Positions 25,119-34,000 of a stretch of DNA of 46,820 nt are shown one piece after another. The stretch is from Desulfurococcales archaeon (GTDB taxonomy: Archaea > Thermoproteota > Thermoprotei_A > Sulfolobales > Acidilobaceae): assembly GCA_015521115.1 (NCBI GenBank), contig WAOT01000009.1:1-46820 (forward strand), given 5' to 3'. Position numbers and translations under genes: made by a program. The notes under the pieces are model-generated. The model was not told the origin of the DNA and made no database searches. It was given only the letters and a program-made list of their open reading frames with translations. Position 1 is the stretch's first letter, and each line of letters opens with the position of its first letter.

Positions 25119-25424
25119 ACAGGTGATAATCGCTACGGGCCCTTTAGGGCCCCGTGCGGCGGGGCTGCGTCATCCGGCTCCACGGAGGTGACCCCGCTAT
25201 CCCCGTGGGCCTCGGCATTTCTTGGATTATTGTTTACTACGCCTTTTATCCTTATCACTAATTCTCCTAGAATGTCTTCTCTACTCATAAATTAATATTG
25301 AGACTCGGTCGGGTTTCTTGGGGTCTTCTCTTTGGCGATACTCTGTATATGCTTTGAACGGATAGTGTAGTGGTGAGCTTTATGTTTGCGGCTGTCTTTT
25401 TTTGTGTGTGTTGGGGTGTGGGTT
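25119..25424. other. Non-coding stretch after the array, with a GC-rich hairpin
   Basis: Seventeen bases after the last repeat there is GGGCCC-ttta-GGGCCC (25137-25152), extended by two more pairs around a one-base bulge; it may stop the CRISPR transcript. Further right the DNA becomes A+T-rich (attaatattg) and includes a TATA-like GTATATGC at about 25346-25353 that could serve the DHH-like gene. A 51-codon open frame on the minus strand (25133-25288) has a proline-rich end and a poorly spaced promoter; I do not call it a gene. Confidence 0.5.
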
Positions 25425-26438
25425 GTGCTTAGTGAGGCCCGTGAGGTTTTGGGTAGTGGGGATCTCTTGGTGGTTTATCGTTGGATGCCTGACCAGTTCC
25501 TTGCTGCCCTGCTTCTTGCTTGGTGGGTTGGGGGTTCTAGGAGGGTCGGGTTTGTTGCTTTCGATGAGGCTGCTCCTTCTAGCGGGTTTGTTAGGGGGGT
25601 TGCGGTTGAGAGTAGGGGTTATGATGCTGTAGTTCTTGTTGGGCCTGGGTGGCAGAGGCCTGAGGTTGACTTGCTGGCCGTCCAGGTGCTTGCACCTCTC
25701 CTCGTCGTTGATAACCACTACTCTTATATGAGGCCTAGGAGGCCTAACGTCCTCTACTTCAACCCCTCACCACGGGGTGACAGTAGGGGGAGCTGGCCTA
25801 GTGTCACGTTCACCCTCTCCCTCCTCCTCGGGGACGCTACCAACCTCCTCGTAGCCGCCTCGATAGTGGCCCTCCTCGGGAGGGCTAGCACCTCTGTGCG
25901 GGCGTTCCAGAATGCTATGGCTAGGAACGGGCTGAACCACGTCTCAGACTACTTCATACCCGAGGCCTGCGCCATGAGGGCCCTCGGCGTTACCGCAATG
26001 GGTGATCCTAGGGCGCACGCCTCTATCCCCCATAGCGTGGTCGAAGCCTCCCCAGACGACCCGTGCAGGGGCCTGCTGGACGATGCACTGCTCGCGAGCC
26101 TACAGGGCATGTTCGAGGCCGTGGTGGAGGAGTACATGCCTCCCCCGCCCCGGGTCAGGGTTAGAGGCGAGGCCCGGCACCCCCTGCTAAGCTACCTAGC
26201 AAGGGAGGCTTCATTCCACAATAAGGGGTTGGGCCTGGCAGTAGCTGGGAGGAGGTTCTGCGCTTGGAACCCTACCGGGAGGCCCCTGGCTAGGGGTGTG
26301 GGGAGGCTTAGGAGGAGGGGGTTCAGGGCTTTCTCCTCCTACCAGGGCCTCGTAAACTATCTCTGCGGCGTGGCGCCCCGGAGGGAGGGGTGGGAGGAGA
26401 TCCTCGAGGAGGTTCTCACCGGTGAAGATCAGCCGTAA
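25425..26438 (+). CDS. Degenerate DHH/RecJ-like protein, possibly Cdc45/RecJ-type replication factor
   Basis: The order of blocks follows a DHH phosphoesterase domain: LLVVYRWMPDQFLAALLLAWW (normally 'H-DPDG--AA'), YDAVVLVGPGW (normally 'D-vivvD'), LLVVDNHYSYM (normally 'viDHH') and the following Phe-Asn-Pro / Ser-Gly region. Every metal-binding Asp/His position is altered, so it should be inactive, as in the crenarchaeal RecJ/Cdc45 homologues that ride with MCM and GINS. The identification is by pattern and moderate. GTG 25425 (after GGGGTGTGGG) is chosen; TTG 25386 would add a hydrophobic stretch. The first 300 bases are richer in G+T than the rest. Confidence 0.5.
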   Translation: MLSEAREVLGSGDLLVVYRWMPDQFLAALLLAWWVGGSRRVGFVAFDEAAPSSGFVRGVAVESRGYDAVVLVGPGWQRPEVDLLAVQVLAPLLVVDNHYSYMRPRRPNVLYFNPSPRGDSRGSWPSVTFTLSLLLGDATNLLVAASIVALLGRASTSVRAFQNAMARNGLNHVSDYFIPEACAMRALGVTAMGDPRAHASIPHSVVEASPDDPCRGLLDDALLASLQGMFEAVVEEYMPPPPRVRVRGEARHPLLSYLAREASFHNKGLGLAVAGRRFCAWNPTGRPLARGVGRLRRRGFRAFSSYQGLVNYLCGVAPRREGWEEILEEVLTGEDQP

Positions 26439-26486
26439 CGCACCAACGCCTAAGCATTCCTCCCGGGGTTTATCTGGGGCTCCTCC

Positions 26487-27632
26487 TCAGTGGTTGACGG
26501 CTTGGAAGCCGATGTATACTGCTAGGCCTAGGAGGAGGAGCCCGGAGGCGGCGATCTCGAGCCACCTCAGGGGGTTGAGGTATGCGAGTGCAACTCCTGC
26601 TAGGCCTGTGCCGGCGACCCATCCGAGGTTGAAGAAGAGGTTGAAGAGGCTGCTGGCTGTGTACCTGTTCTCCTCTGGGAGCCCCGTTATCACGATATAG
26701 TTCCCTGAGACGTTCACCATGGCGAACGCTATGCCCTGCAGGATCATGGAGGCATACGCTATGAGGGCCTTACCAGTGCTCAGTGAGAGGAGGGCGAAGA
26801 CGCAGCATGTTAGGGAGATGCCTGTAGAGTATAGGGTTCGAGCGTATCCCCTGCTTGCGAGGCGGCTCATGGGGACGCTCAGGAAGCCCTGGACTACCGG
26901 GTTGACTGTGAGGGCAACAGCGGTCTCGAGCACTGATAGCCCGAGGACTAGTTTCAGGTATACTGCGAGGATTGCGTAAACGCCGGTGGCCAGCGTCTGC
27001 CTCCCAAAGATGCCTGCAAGGGCCACCGCCACGCTGCCCCTAACCAGCTTTACGAGCTCCGACACCCGGGGCCTCCTAGTCCTAAGACCGGGCACCCGGA
27101 GCCTTGTGGATGCGGCCGCTGCTAGGAGGCTTATGAGGGCGGTCGTGTCGAATAGTGGCGTGTATCCTAGCCCCTCCACGACCACCCCGCCGTAGAGGCT
27201 CCCAACAGCCATCCCAGTGCTCATCGCGAGGGCTGTAAAGCCCACTCCCCGTCTCGCGCCTAGGAGGAGGGAGAGGCTGCCTAGGGCTACTGGGATGGCC
27301 GTGGAGAGGGAGAGCCCCTGTACTATTCTGAGGACGAGCATGTAGTGGAAGGCTGTGAGCCTGGGCATGAGGAATATGACGGCCGCGTTAAGGCTCAGGC
27401 CGAGGAACGCTACGAGGTGGGGCTTCCTCGTCTCATCTGTAGCCATACCCGCCGTTATCCCTCCTACCGCCAGGCTGGCGAAGTAAACTGTGGCTATAGC
27501 CTCCGTCATACTATGAGTGTACCCGGCCGCCTCCTCGAGGAAGAGGGGTAGCCAGAACCCCACAGCCCCCACAGTGAACATGTAGGCGAACGCGGGGAAT
27601 GAGGCGACCGCTACCTCCCACGCCCTCCCCAA
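26487..27632 (-). CDS. Major facilitator superfamily transporter
   Basis: A 12-helix MFS permease of unknown substrate. Helix pairs are obvious (FPAFAYMFTVGAVGFWLPLFL onward); the loop 2-3 region (GMATDETRKPHLVAFLG) replaces the usual G-X3-DR-GR, and a RIVQGLSLSTAIPVALG helix matches the MFS helix 4 motif. The frame is open to ATG 27695, but the TATA box at 27667-27676 would lie inside that extension. TTG 27632 (13 bases after the expected start site, beginning LGRAWEVAVASFP) is therefore the better start. Confidence 0.85.
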   Translation of the reverse strand: MGRAWEVAVASFPAFAYMFTVGAVGFWLPLFLEEAAGYTHSMTEAIATVYFASLAVGGITAGMATDETRKPHLVAFLGLSLNAAVIFLMPRLTAFHYMLVLRIVQGLSLSTAIPVALGSLSLLLGARRGVGFTALAMSTGMAVGSLYGGVVVEGLGYTPLFDTTALISLLAAAASTRLRVPGLRTRRPRVSELVKLVRGSVAVALAGIFGRQTLATGVYAILAVYLKLVLGLSVLETAVALTVNPVVQGFLSVPMSRLASRGYARTLYSTGISLTCCVFALLSLSTGKALIAYASMILQGIAFAMVNVSGNYIVITGLPEENRYTASSLFNLFFNLGWVAGTGLAGVALAYLNPLRWLEIAASGLLLLGLAVYIGFQAVNH

Positions 27633-27666
27633 CAGTTTAACACCAAAGTCAGCGTCCCCACATCTA

Positions 27667-27676
27667 CTTTTAATAT
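27667..27676. promoter_or_regulatory. TATA element shared by the MFS gene and eL38
   Basis: Plus: CTTTTAATAT. Minus: ATATTAAAAG. On minus the start site falls near 27645, just before TTG 27632; on plus it falls near 27698, within the hairpin that precedes eL38. Confidence 0.45.
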
Positions 27677-27681
27677 GGAAA

Positions 27682-27707
27682 CCCGGGACTCCCATAGGAG
27701 TCCCGGG
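27682..27707. repeat. Perfect 11-bp inverted repeat between MFS and eL38 genes
   Basis: CCCGGGACTCC (27682-27692), loop CATA, GGAGTCCCGGG (27697-27707). It overlaps the predicted transcription start of eL38 and ends 11 bases before its ATG, so it could be an operator, an mRNA 5' hairpin or a stop for upstream transcription. Confidence 0.85.
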
Positions 27708-27718
27708 GTGTAAACGGG

Positions 27719-27949
27719 ATGCCGGTCGAGGTTAAGGACTTAGAGAAGTTCAGGGAGATAGCGGGTAGAGCGGTAGAGTGTAGGGTTAAGAAGGTTCGCA
27801 ACAAGGACATTGTGAAGATAAAGGCCAGGACTAAGAGGTACCTCTACACGATAAAAGTTGAGGCGTCTAAGGCGGAGGAGATAATCAACAGCCTACCGTG
27901 TAAGAAGATAGTGTACGTAGACGAGGGCAGGGTCGTAGAGAAGAAGTAG
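27719..27949 (+). CDS. rpl38e: 50S ribosomal protein eL38
   Basis: A 76-residue ribosomal protein. The opening MPVEVKDLEKFREIAGRA, the basic middle (VRNKDIVKIKARTKRYLYTIKV) and the SLPCKK ending block match eL38, whose length is normally 65-80. It is found only in eukaryotes and a subset of archaea, mainly Crenarchaeota. ATG start with no strong Shine-Dalgarno; the leader is mostly the inverted repeat at 27682-27707. Confidence 0.9.
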   Translation: MPVEVKDLEKFREIAGRAVECRVKKVRNKDIVKIKARTKRYLYTIKVEASKAEEIINSLPCKKIVYVDEGRVVEKK

Positions 27950-27971
27950 AACACCCCACATAGGGCACAGA

Positions 27972-27984
27972 ACCCTTTTTCCCC
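27972..27984 (+). terminator. T-rich terminator after eL38
   Basis: CCCTTTTTCCCC about 25 bases after the eL38 stop; archaeal RNA polymerase commonly stops at such T runs. The following 150 bases to 28139 hold only a TATA-like AAATATTATC (about 28074-28083) for the CBS gene. Confidence 0.4.
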
Positions 27985-28139
27985 GTGGGAAGGCGGCCCC
28001 TGCAAAGGAAATTATTAGCCAGACCCTTGAGGACGCACTTACCACATCATAATACCCTGCATAAGAGCGGTAGCAAATATTATCTCGAGGCCGACCCTAT
28101 CAGCCCAGGCGGAATATGGATCTAGTGGGGTGAGATCAC

Positions 28140-28562
28140 ATGGTAAGACTCCCTAGGAGGACTATACCCCTACTTGCCCGCGACATTATGAGCTCTCCCC
28201 CGGTAACCGTCGATGAGAAGACTCCCCTCAGAGAGGTTGCGAAGATCATGTGCGAGAAGAAGATTGGTAGCGTGCTCGTCGTGGGAGTGGATGGAAAGCT
28301 GAGGGGGATCGTGACCGAGAGGGATATAACATGCGCTGCGAGGCACGAGGAGGACGTGTGCCAGCTCCCCGTATGGCAGTTCATGACTGAGAGCCCTATA
28401 AGCGTGTACGAGACAACCCCGATAAGCGAGGTTCTCGAGAAGTTCAGCGAGATCGGTGTAAGGCACCTCCCAGTCGTTGATAGGGACATGAAGCCTGTGG
28501 GGGTTATATCGATAAGGGACGTGCTGGCTGTCGTGGAGCTCCTCTTCCGGGCTTTCAAGTAG
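28140..28562 (+). CDS. CBS-pair protein
   Basis: Two CBS domains make up the whole 140 residues: ARDIMSSPPVTVDEKTPLREVAKIM with VGVDGKLRGIVTERDI, and VWQFMTESPISVYETTPI with VVDRDMKPVGVISIRDVL. Such pairs bind adenine nucleotides (AMP, ATP, SAM) and act as sensors. ATG start behind GGGGTGAGATC. It converges with the AbrB/PhoU gene, 11 bases apart, and has a sister at 29581-30015. Confidence 0.92.
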   Translation: MVRLPRRTIPLLARDIMSSPPVTVDEKTPLREVAKIMCEKKIGSVLVVGVDGKLRGIVTERDITCAARHEEDVCQLPVWQFMTESPISVYETTPISEVLEKFSEIGVRHLPVVDRDMKPVGVISIRDVLAVVELLFRAFK

Positions 28563-28573
28563 AGATATAAAGC

Positions 28574-29494
28574 CTACCTCTTCCTGTCCCTATCCTGTTT
28601 CTCAACTATGTTGCATAGCGTCTGCTTCAGCATCTGGTCAAGCATGTCTAGGAAGAGCGTTACTATGACTAGCCTCGGCCTCTCCCCGCTCTCCTCCTCC
28701 ATCCTAGCACGGGCCTTCGCCACTAGCTCCCGGGCCTCTACCACCCTCTTCACGCTGGAGTTGAGGAGCCCTCCCAGGCCACTCACTATTATCGGTATGA
28801 GGTAGTCCGCTACCGCCCTCCTCACATGTACGGGCTCCTTTGAGACCTCCTCTAGCGCCCTATAGAATACTAGGATCAGGGAGTTGAGGCTCCCGAGCGT
28901 GTAGGGGTCTAGTGGGGCCTCCTCACAAGCTGTCACTCCCTTCTTGCTCATGATCCTGTGTAGCTCCCTCACGCTGAACTCTAGCAGGTTGAGGCTCTCC
29001 TCTAGGCCCCTATGGTCTGGCTCCTCCCCTGAGGCGATTGCCTCCAGGCTGCTCACCATGTACATCCTTATGTTCTTCAGTATCAGTGTGGGGCTCGTCT
29101 TAGTGTCTACTAGGCTAATGCTCGCCTTGTTGTAGTTGAGCTCGACACTGCTCACAATGTCGAGGGCCTCAGCCCTCTCAAGGTTTTCTAGGAGCTGCTC
29201 TAAACTGTTCTTGTTGACCTCCACCTCGACCTTATCGTACCCCTTGGAGAACGCGCACGACACTATACTCGGTAGGTCTGTCTTAGGGGTAAGCTTTGAT
29301 ATTGTGAGAGTCCTGTAGATGTCCTCCACGCCCGCACTGCTGGGCAGGACTTTGAGGTGCCCGCCTTCGTCTACAACTATCACCTCGTCTCCCGGCTGGA
29401 GCCCGTACTTCCTTATCCATGACTTTGGCAGTGTTATTATGAGGCTTGAGCCCCCCAGCCTCTGAATTCTCCTACGTGAAATTTGTATGTTCAT
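28574..29494 (-). CDS. AbrB-PhoU-type phosphate uptake regulator
   Basis: An N-terminal SpoVT/AbrB DNA-binding fold (IQISRRRIQRLGGSSLIITLPKSWIRKYGLQ..., GDEVIVVDEGGHLKVLP) is followed by a helical PhoU-like region (about residues 95-305). This architecture is the archaeal PhoU-domain regulator that usually controls phosphate transport. ATG 29494 is preferred: GGGTGCT precedes it and a TATA box lies at 29531-29538; GTG 29501-29503 would add three residues. No phosphate transporter genes lie next to it; the neighbours are two CBS proteins. Confidence 0.85.
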   Translation of the reverse strand: MNIQISRRRIQRLGGSSLIITLPKSWIRKYGLQPGDEVIVVDEGGHLKVLPSSAGVEDIYRTLTISKLTPKTDLPSIVSCAFSKGYDKVEVEVNKNSLEQLLENLERAEALDIVSSVELNYNKASISLVDTKTSPTLILKNIRMYMVSSLEAIASGEEPDHRGLEESLNLLEFSVRELHRIMSKKGVTACEEAPLDPYTLGSLNSLILVFYRALEEVSKEPVHVRRAVADYLIPIIVSGLGGLLNSSVKRVVEARELVAKARARMEEESGERPRLVIVTLFLDMLDQMLKQTLCNIVEKQDRDRKR

Positions 29495-29530
29495 TAATAG
29501 CACCCAGGGTGTACTGTGGGGGCCCGCCCC

Positions 29531-29538
29531 TATAAAAC
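29531..29538 (-). promoter_or_regulatory. TATA box of the AbrB-PhoU gene
   Basis: On minus GTTTTATA, about 40 bases ahead of ATG 29494, giving a leader of around 14 bases. A TTAACGTCGTTAA near-palindrome (about 29540-29552) sits just upstream and may be a regulator site. Confidence 0.5.
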
Positions 29539-29580
29539 TTTAACGTCGTTAAATATCGAGTGCCGAGATAAAGGGTGGGG

Positions 29581-30015
29581 CTAGCCAGCAGAGTGTAGCT
29601 CGGATATGTCGACCTCGACAACGGGCTTCGAGAGGTCCCTAATGCTAACAATCCCCACTAGGATACCGTTCTCATCTACTATAGGCAGGTGTCGGAAGCC
29701 GAAGTTCATCATTATCTCAAGGGCCTGCAGGGCCGGTGTGTCCTCCCTCACAGTTACAGGGTTCGGCGTCATTACCTCCTTCAGCTTAACATCCTTTGGG
29801 TCAAGCCCTTTAGCGCACACTTTGATGAGGAGGTCTCTCTCAGTGAAGATCCCGACCGGGCGGAACTTTTCATCGACTACTACGATGGCCCCGATGTTAT
29901 GGTCAGCCATGATCTTGATAGCCTTGTCCACGGTGTCCTCAGGGCTGAGGACAATGGGGTGGTGCGCCCCCAGCGATGACACAGGAGGCCCAAGGTCTTT
30001 CTCCTCTCTCGACAT
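29581..30015 (-). CDS. CBS-pair protein
   Basis: A 144-residue protein of two CBS domains (HPIVLSPEDTVDKAIKIMAD with GAIVVVDEKFRPVGIFTERDLL; MTPNPVTVREDTPALQALEIMM with LPIVDENGILVGIVSIRDLS). Closely related in layout to the protein at 28140, suggesting an old duplication. ATG start with GGGAGGTGG upstream; TATA-like AAATAAAT at about 30073-30080 on the minus strand. Confidence 0.92.
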   Translation of the reverse strand: MSREEKDLGPPVSSLGAHHPIVLSPEDTVDKAIKIMADHNIGAIVVVDEKFRPVGIFTERDLLIKVCAKGLDPKDVKLKEVMTPNPVTVREDTPALQALEIMMNFGFRHLPIVDENGILVGIVSIRDLSKPVVEVDISELHSAG

Positions 30016-30107
30016 ACAAGATCCACCTCCCAGGCCTAAGCCACATGTTACAGTTGATGGGGTGGAGGGTCAATTTATTTTAGACGGTAGTGTTTAGAAT
30101 GCTCCTC

Positions 30108-31025
30108 CTACCTCGTGTATGCGATCTTCCGGTACATGGAGGCTATCTTCGGGTCTATAGGGGTCGGCCTGCTATGGTCTACGTCGACGTCTATGAGGAG
30201 GAGGGAGCCCACGTCCTTCACGGTCTTTACCATCTCATCCACCACACCAATATCTGGTTCGACGGGGATCGTGTCCATGTAGGCCATCATGTTATTGGAG
30301 ATCGACTCCACAACTCCCCCCACTAGGACTATTGGGACTCCGGTCTCCCTGCTCCTGACGGTGAGGAAGCTCCTGATAATGTCGTTCTCCATGGTGAGCA
30401 TGTTGTTGGAGTCCTGTATGAGCTTGAACTTCTCTGAGACATACGGTAGCATGAACCCTATGATAATGTTCACACCCTTGTGCTGGATCAACCGGAAGAT
30501 CTCTGGGTACGCTAGATCCTCGTCCACGAAGACCCCTATCTTGGCGCCGGTCGAGGAGCTCGTGAAGACCCCCACGTCCTTCCCCGGGTTTATGCCGTTC
30601 CTCTTCTCCTCCAGTGTCACAGCGATCTTCCTATACTTCCCGGTTATGTTTCCCAGCCTGTCGACGTAGAACGCCGTGATGTAGAGCCTTGGCCCGGCCC
30701 TCTCAACTATGGGCCCGACGACGATCTCAATGCCCAGGTTGGCGGCGAGCCAGAGGAGGCTCCCTAGGACGCTGTGGGGGCTTATGGAGCCGCCGAGGCG
30801 TTCGGCGTTGGAGCGTATATGGGAGTTTGTCCTGTGGCTTGGGTAGTACCCTATTATGGGCCCTGTGAAGGGGTATGGGGGGAGGACTACGATGTCTATC
30901 TTCCTACTCTTTTGGTACTCGCTTATCTCAACGATAGCACGCTTAAGGCTCCTAAAGTTAGCCCTCTTAGCGCCAAGCCTTATCCTGCTATGGAGTACTG
31001 CTATGCTGACGAGGCTATCACGCAT
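30108..31025 (-). CDS. Nitrilase-superfamily pseudoenzyme, coupled to reverse gyrase
   Basis: A carbon-nitrogen-hydrolase fold (IDIVVLPPYPFTG, GNITGKYRKIAV, GAKIGVFVDEDLAYPEIFR, VLVGGVVES). The Glu-Lys-Cys triad is broken: the usual 'FPE' Glu is Pro in VVLPP, the Lys of YRK is kept, and the Cys of 'iCyD' is Asp (FVDED). It should not cleave amides and may be a binding or structural protein. ATG 31025 is chosen because it overlaps the reverse gyrase stop (TGATG) and is preceded by GGGAGG; reading on to 31094 would only run back into gyrase. 305 residues. Confidence 0.75.
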   Translation of the reverse strand: MRDSLVSIAVLHSRIRLGAKRANFRSLKRAIVEISEYQKSRKIDIVVLPPYPFTGPIIGYYPSHRTNSHIRSNAERLGGSISPHSVLGSLLWLAANLGIEIVVGPIVERAGPRLYITAFYVDRLGNITGKYRKIAVTLEEKRNGINPGKDVGVFTSSSTGAKIGVFVDEDLAYPEIFRLIQHKGVNIIIGFMLPYVSEKFKLIQDSNNMLTMENDIIRSFLTVRSRETGVPIVLVGGVVESISNNMMAYMDTIPVEPDIGVVDEMVKTVKDVGSLLLIDVDVDHSRPTPIDPKIASMYRKIAYTR

Positions 31026-34000
31026 CACTTCCTCCCTCCAGCCCGAAGCTGTTCGAGCCTGGCTATGGCCGCGGCTATAGAGCGGGAGAGGCATTCAGCC
31101 ATCCATCGAGGCCCCCTCACACGTCCGGGGTCATTCTGGGAGACCTCGAGTATCATCCTACTAATAGGGATTGCAATCCCTTCTATTTCATTGTATATTG
31201 ATTCGAGTATAAATTCTCGGTTAGTCTCCCCCCTCTCGATCATGTCCATCTGCTGCTCTAAATCTCTAGTCCTCTGCTCTGAGACGAGCTGCGGTATCCT
31301 CTTGATTGTTTCAACAGCCTTCGGGCCAAGCTCGAGGAAGTCTGCCACTATATCCTCCCCTTTAACCGCCACGGTCAGGTACTCGTGCACCTTCATTCCA
31401 CGGTGTGTGGCGACTAGGAGATCCCTCTGCCTACCCCTGTTCACGAGCCTTGTGACGTATTTCCTCTTGAGGAGTGTGTCGATGATCTTAGCGTAGGTGC
31501 TAGGCCTCCCGATCCCCCTCTCCTTCATGAGCCTCACAACGTCACCCTGAGTGTATAACGGTTTGCTGGAGATCTTTGATAGTGCTACCCTCGCAGGGTA
31601 GACTCCGGGGTATATCCTCGGGATCTGTGGGATATAGGGCCAGACGATGGTGAAGCCCTTGCTCTCCTCGTCTCCCTCCCTCCCTATCATGGTTATGCCT
31701 TCGACTTGGAAGACTAGGTCTACAAACTTTATCTTGTAAGTCGTCCTCTCGACGACGGCCTCCCTCATCTGGCTTGCTATGAACCTCTTGAATATTAGGT
31801 CGTAGAGTCTAAGGTGGTTTCTGGTGAAGACTCCGGGGAGCTCTAGTATGCCCTCCTGGATCATGTTCCATAGCGTCTCAGCGTCAATAGGCCTCGTAGG
31901 CCTTATAGCCTCGTGCGCCCCTCCAGCCCCCCAGCTCCTGCCCCTGAATAGTTTATCGCCGAGGTCACCGTAGCGCTCTCTGAGGTACTCCCGGGCTATC
32001 TGGATCCCCTTCTCACTAACCCTCGTCGAGTCAGTCCTATGGTACGTTATGAGACCCCACTCGAACAGATTCTGGGCTAGCCGCATCGTCTCGGGGGCGC
32101 CTAGGCCGAGGTAGCGGCTCGCATCGGCCAGCATAGTGTCTGTGGTGTAGGGTGGTAGTGGTGGGAGAGTGTCCCACTCCCTCTTAACAACCTCTACTTC
32201 AACATCGACCTCAGACCTCCCCTTACCCGCCTCTCGTGCCAGCTCCCTGAGTATCGCGCTGACAGCCGGCTTCGGGCCCGTGCCGGCCTCGACATTGAAC
32301 TCGTCCTCCCTCACAGTGAACCTGACCGCCCCCCCGTCGACCTCAACTGTGAGGGTGACCAGGTAGATCTTCTGCTTTGACTCGTTCGTCCTCTCAACAA
32401 TCCAGCCAAGCACGGGAGTCTGAACCCTTCCGGCGCTGAGGTTGTAGAAGTACTTCCCCTTACACCTCTCTATCTCGTTCCGGAGGAACCTGCTCCGGGG
32501 GAGCCCCCTGAGCGCCAGATCCGGGCAGTAGTATCTCGGCCAGAAGTGGCACCAGAGTAGTGGTGAGAGGGTGTAGCCTATCCACCTGTCCTCTACCCTC
32601 CTAACGACTTGCGCGTCCACGAGCTTCTGGTCGAACTCTCGCGGGTTCTCTAGGGCCTCGAGGATCGCCTTTTTTGTGATCTCGTGGAACTCGACCCTCA
32701 TTAGCTTCCTCGAGAATGGTCTTATGAGTGCTGCGACATCCCAGCCGATCTTCTCTCCCTCCATGTCCGGGTCTGTCCCTATGAGGACGGTATCGACCTC
32801 CCACGCCACCCTCCTGATGTCTTCAACGGTTGAGGCGCTATTCCTAATCCTCCTGCTACCGCACACGGGGCAGCGGTCGAGCTCTGCTGTGAACTGGTAG
32901 CCGCAGTCTAGGCACCTCTTAATGCTTGTATAGACCGGTGTGAACCTCTTACTCCCGTCTCCTCCGCTTATGGCTACTGAGAAGAGGTCTACAACCTCCC
33001 CCTCGTCGAGGCCCGCCACCCTGAGATCCTCCTCTCTGGTGAACGCTGCGAGGTCGTACACGTGGCCCCCGCTGGCGAGGATCGAGAGTAGGAGGTTTCC
33101 TGTTGTCACCTCATAGACCCTGCTACCTCCTGGTAGGAACCTGATGCTGGGTTGCCCGAAGAAGTTGGCTATTGTTCTAGCCTTGTTGGGGGACTCTACT
33201 ATGAGTAGTGCTGTTTTGACGAGATCCTTGACCCTTACCTCACCCCTCCTGACGCTCCTGACCTTCCTCCTGTCCTCGTCCACTTCCCTCATGATCTCCT
33301 CTATGTCTACCTCCTCGAGCCTCCTCCACTCGGTTTCTACGTATAGCCTCATCTTCCTCGTTAGACCGTAGAGGAGGTTATCATTGTCTACAACGACTAC
33401 GCTAATGCCGAGTGTTAAGCCTCCAGCATATAGCCTGCTTGTCCTGCCGCTAGCCTGTATGTAGGTGGGCACGTCCGGTATGAGGAGGTACCTCTTGCCC
33501 TCCTCCTCTATGACGGCCACGTCCCTCCTCTCACGGAGGTGCTCCCAGACCTCGGGATCTTCCATCGCCCTCCTCAGGAAGTTGTAGGCCTCAGCCACTA
33601 TCCTCGTGGGGCTCCCCGGCGCTTCCACATCCCCGCTGAGAACCCTCTCCGCTATGACGTGGAGTGCTGCGGGGCTAAGCCTCCTGAGGAGGTCGCGGAG
33701 CCTGACCATGTGGTGGCGTGCCTCCTCGGCCACCTCCCTAATGGGGATCTCGACTAGGAGTGCTAGGAGCCTGATCAGCCTCGCCGGGTGTGGCTCCCCA
33801 ATATCGGCTGGGAACTTGTGGCGGGGTATACCTGCGAAGAGGGCGTATCGAACCCTCTCAGGCATGTCTAGGCCCCTGACGAGGGTGCCGTAATAGTTGG
33901 CTACACCGACCAGGATCTCGATCTCGCCGCGCTCATACTCTTCAAGAACTCGCGGAGGTGTTTTACTATGGTACGCTTGCGCCCTGAGGCCGGCCTCCCT

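Noticed and set aside
25133-25288. A 51-codon minus-strand frame right of the CRISPR array
   Set aside because: The A+T-rich box is only about ten bases from its ATG, the C-terminal half is low-complexity, and the end lies in the GC hairpin; no independent support.
31026-31094. N-terminal extension of the nitrilase-like protein
   Set aside because: It would be wholly inside reverse gyrase; the TGATG overlap with GGGAGG marks the real start.
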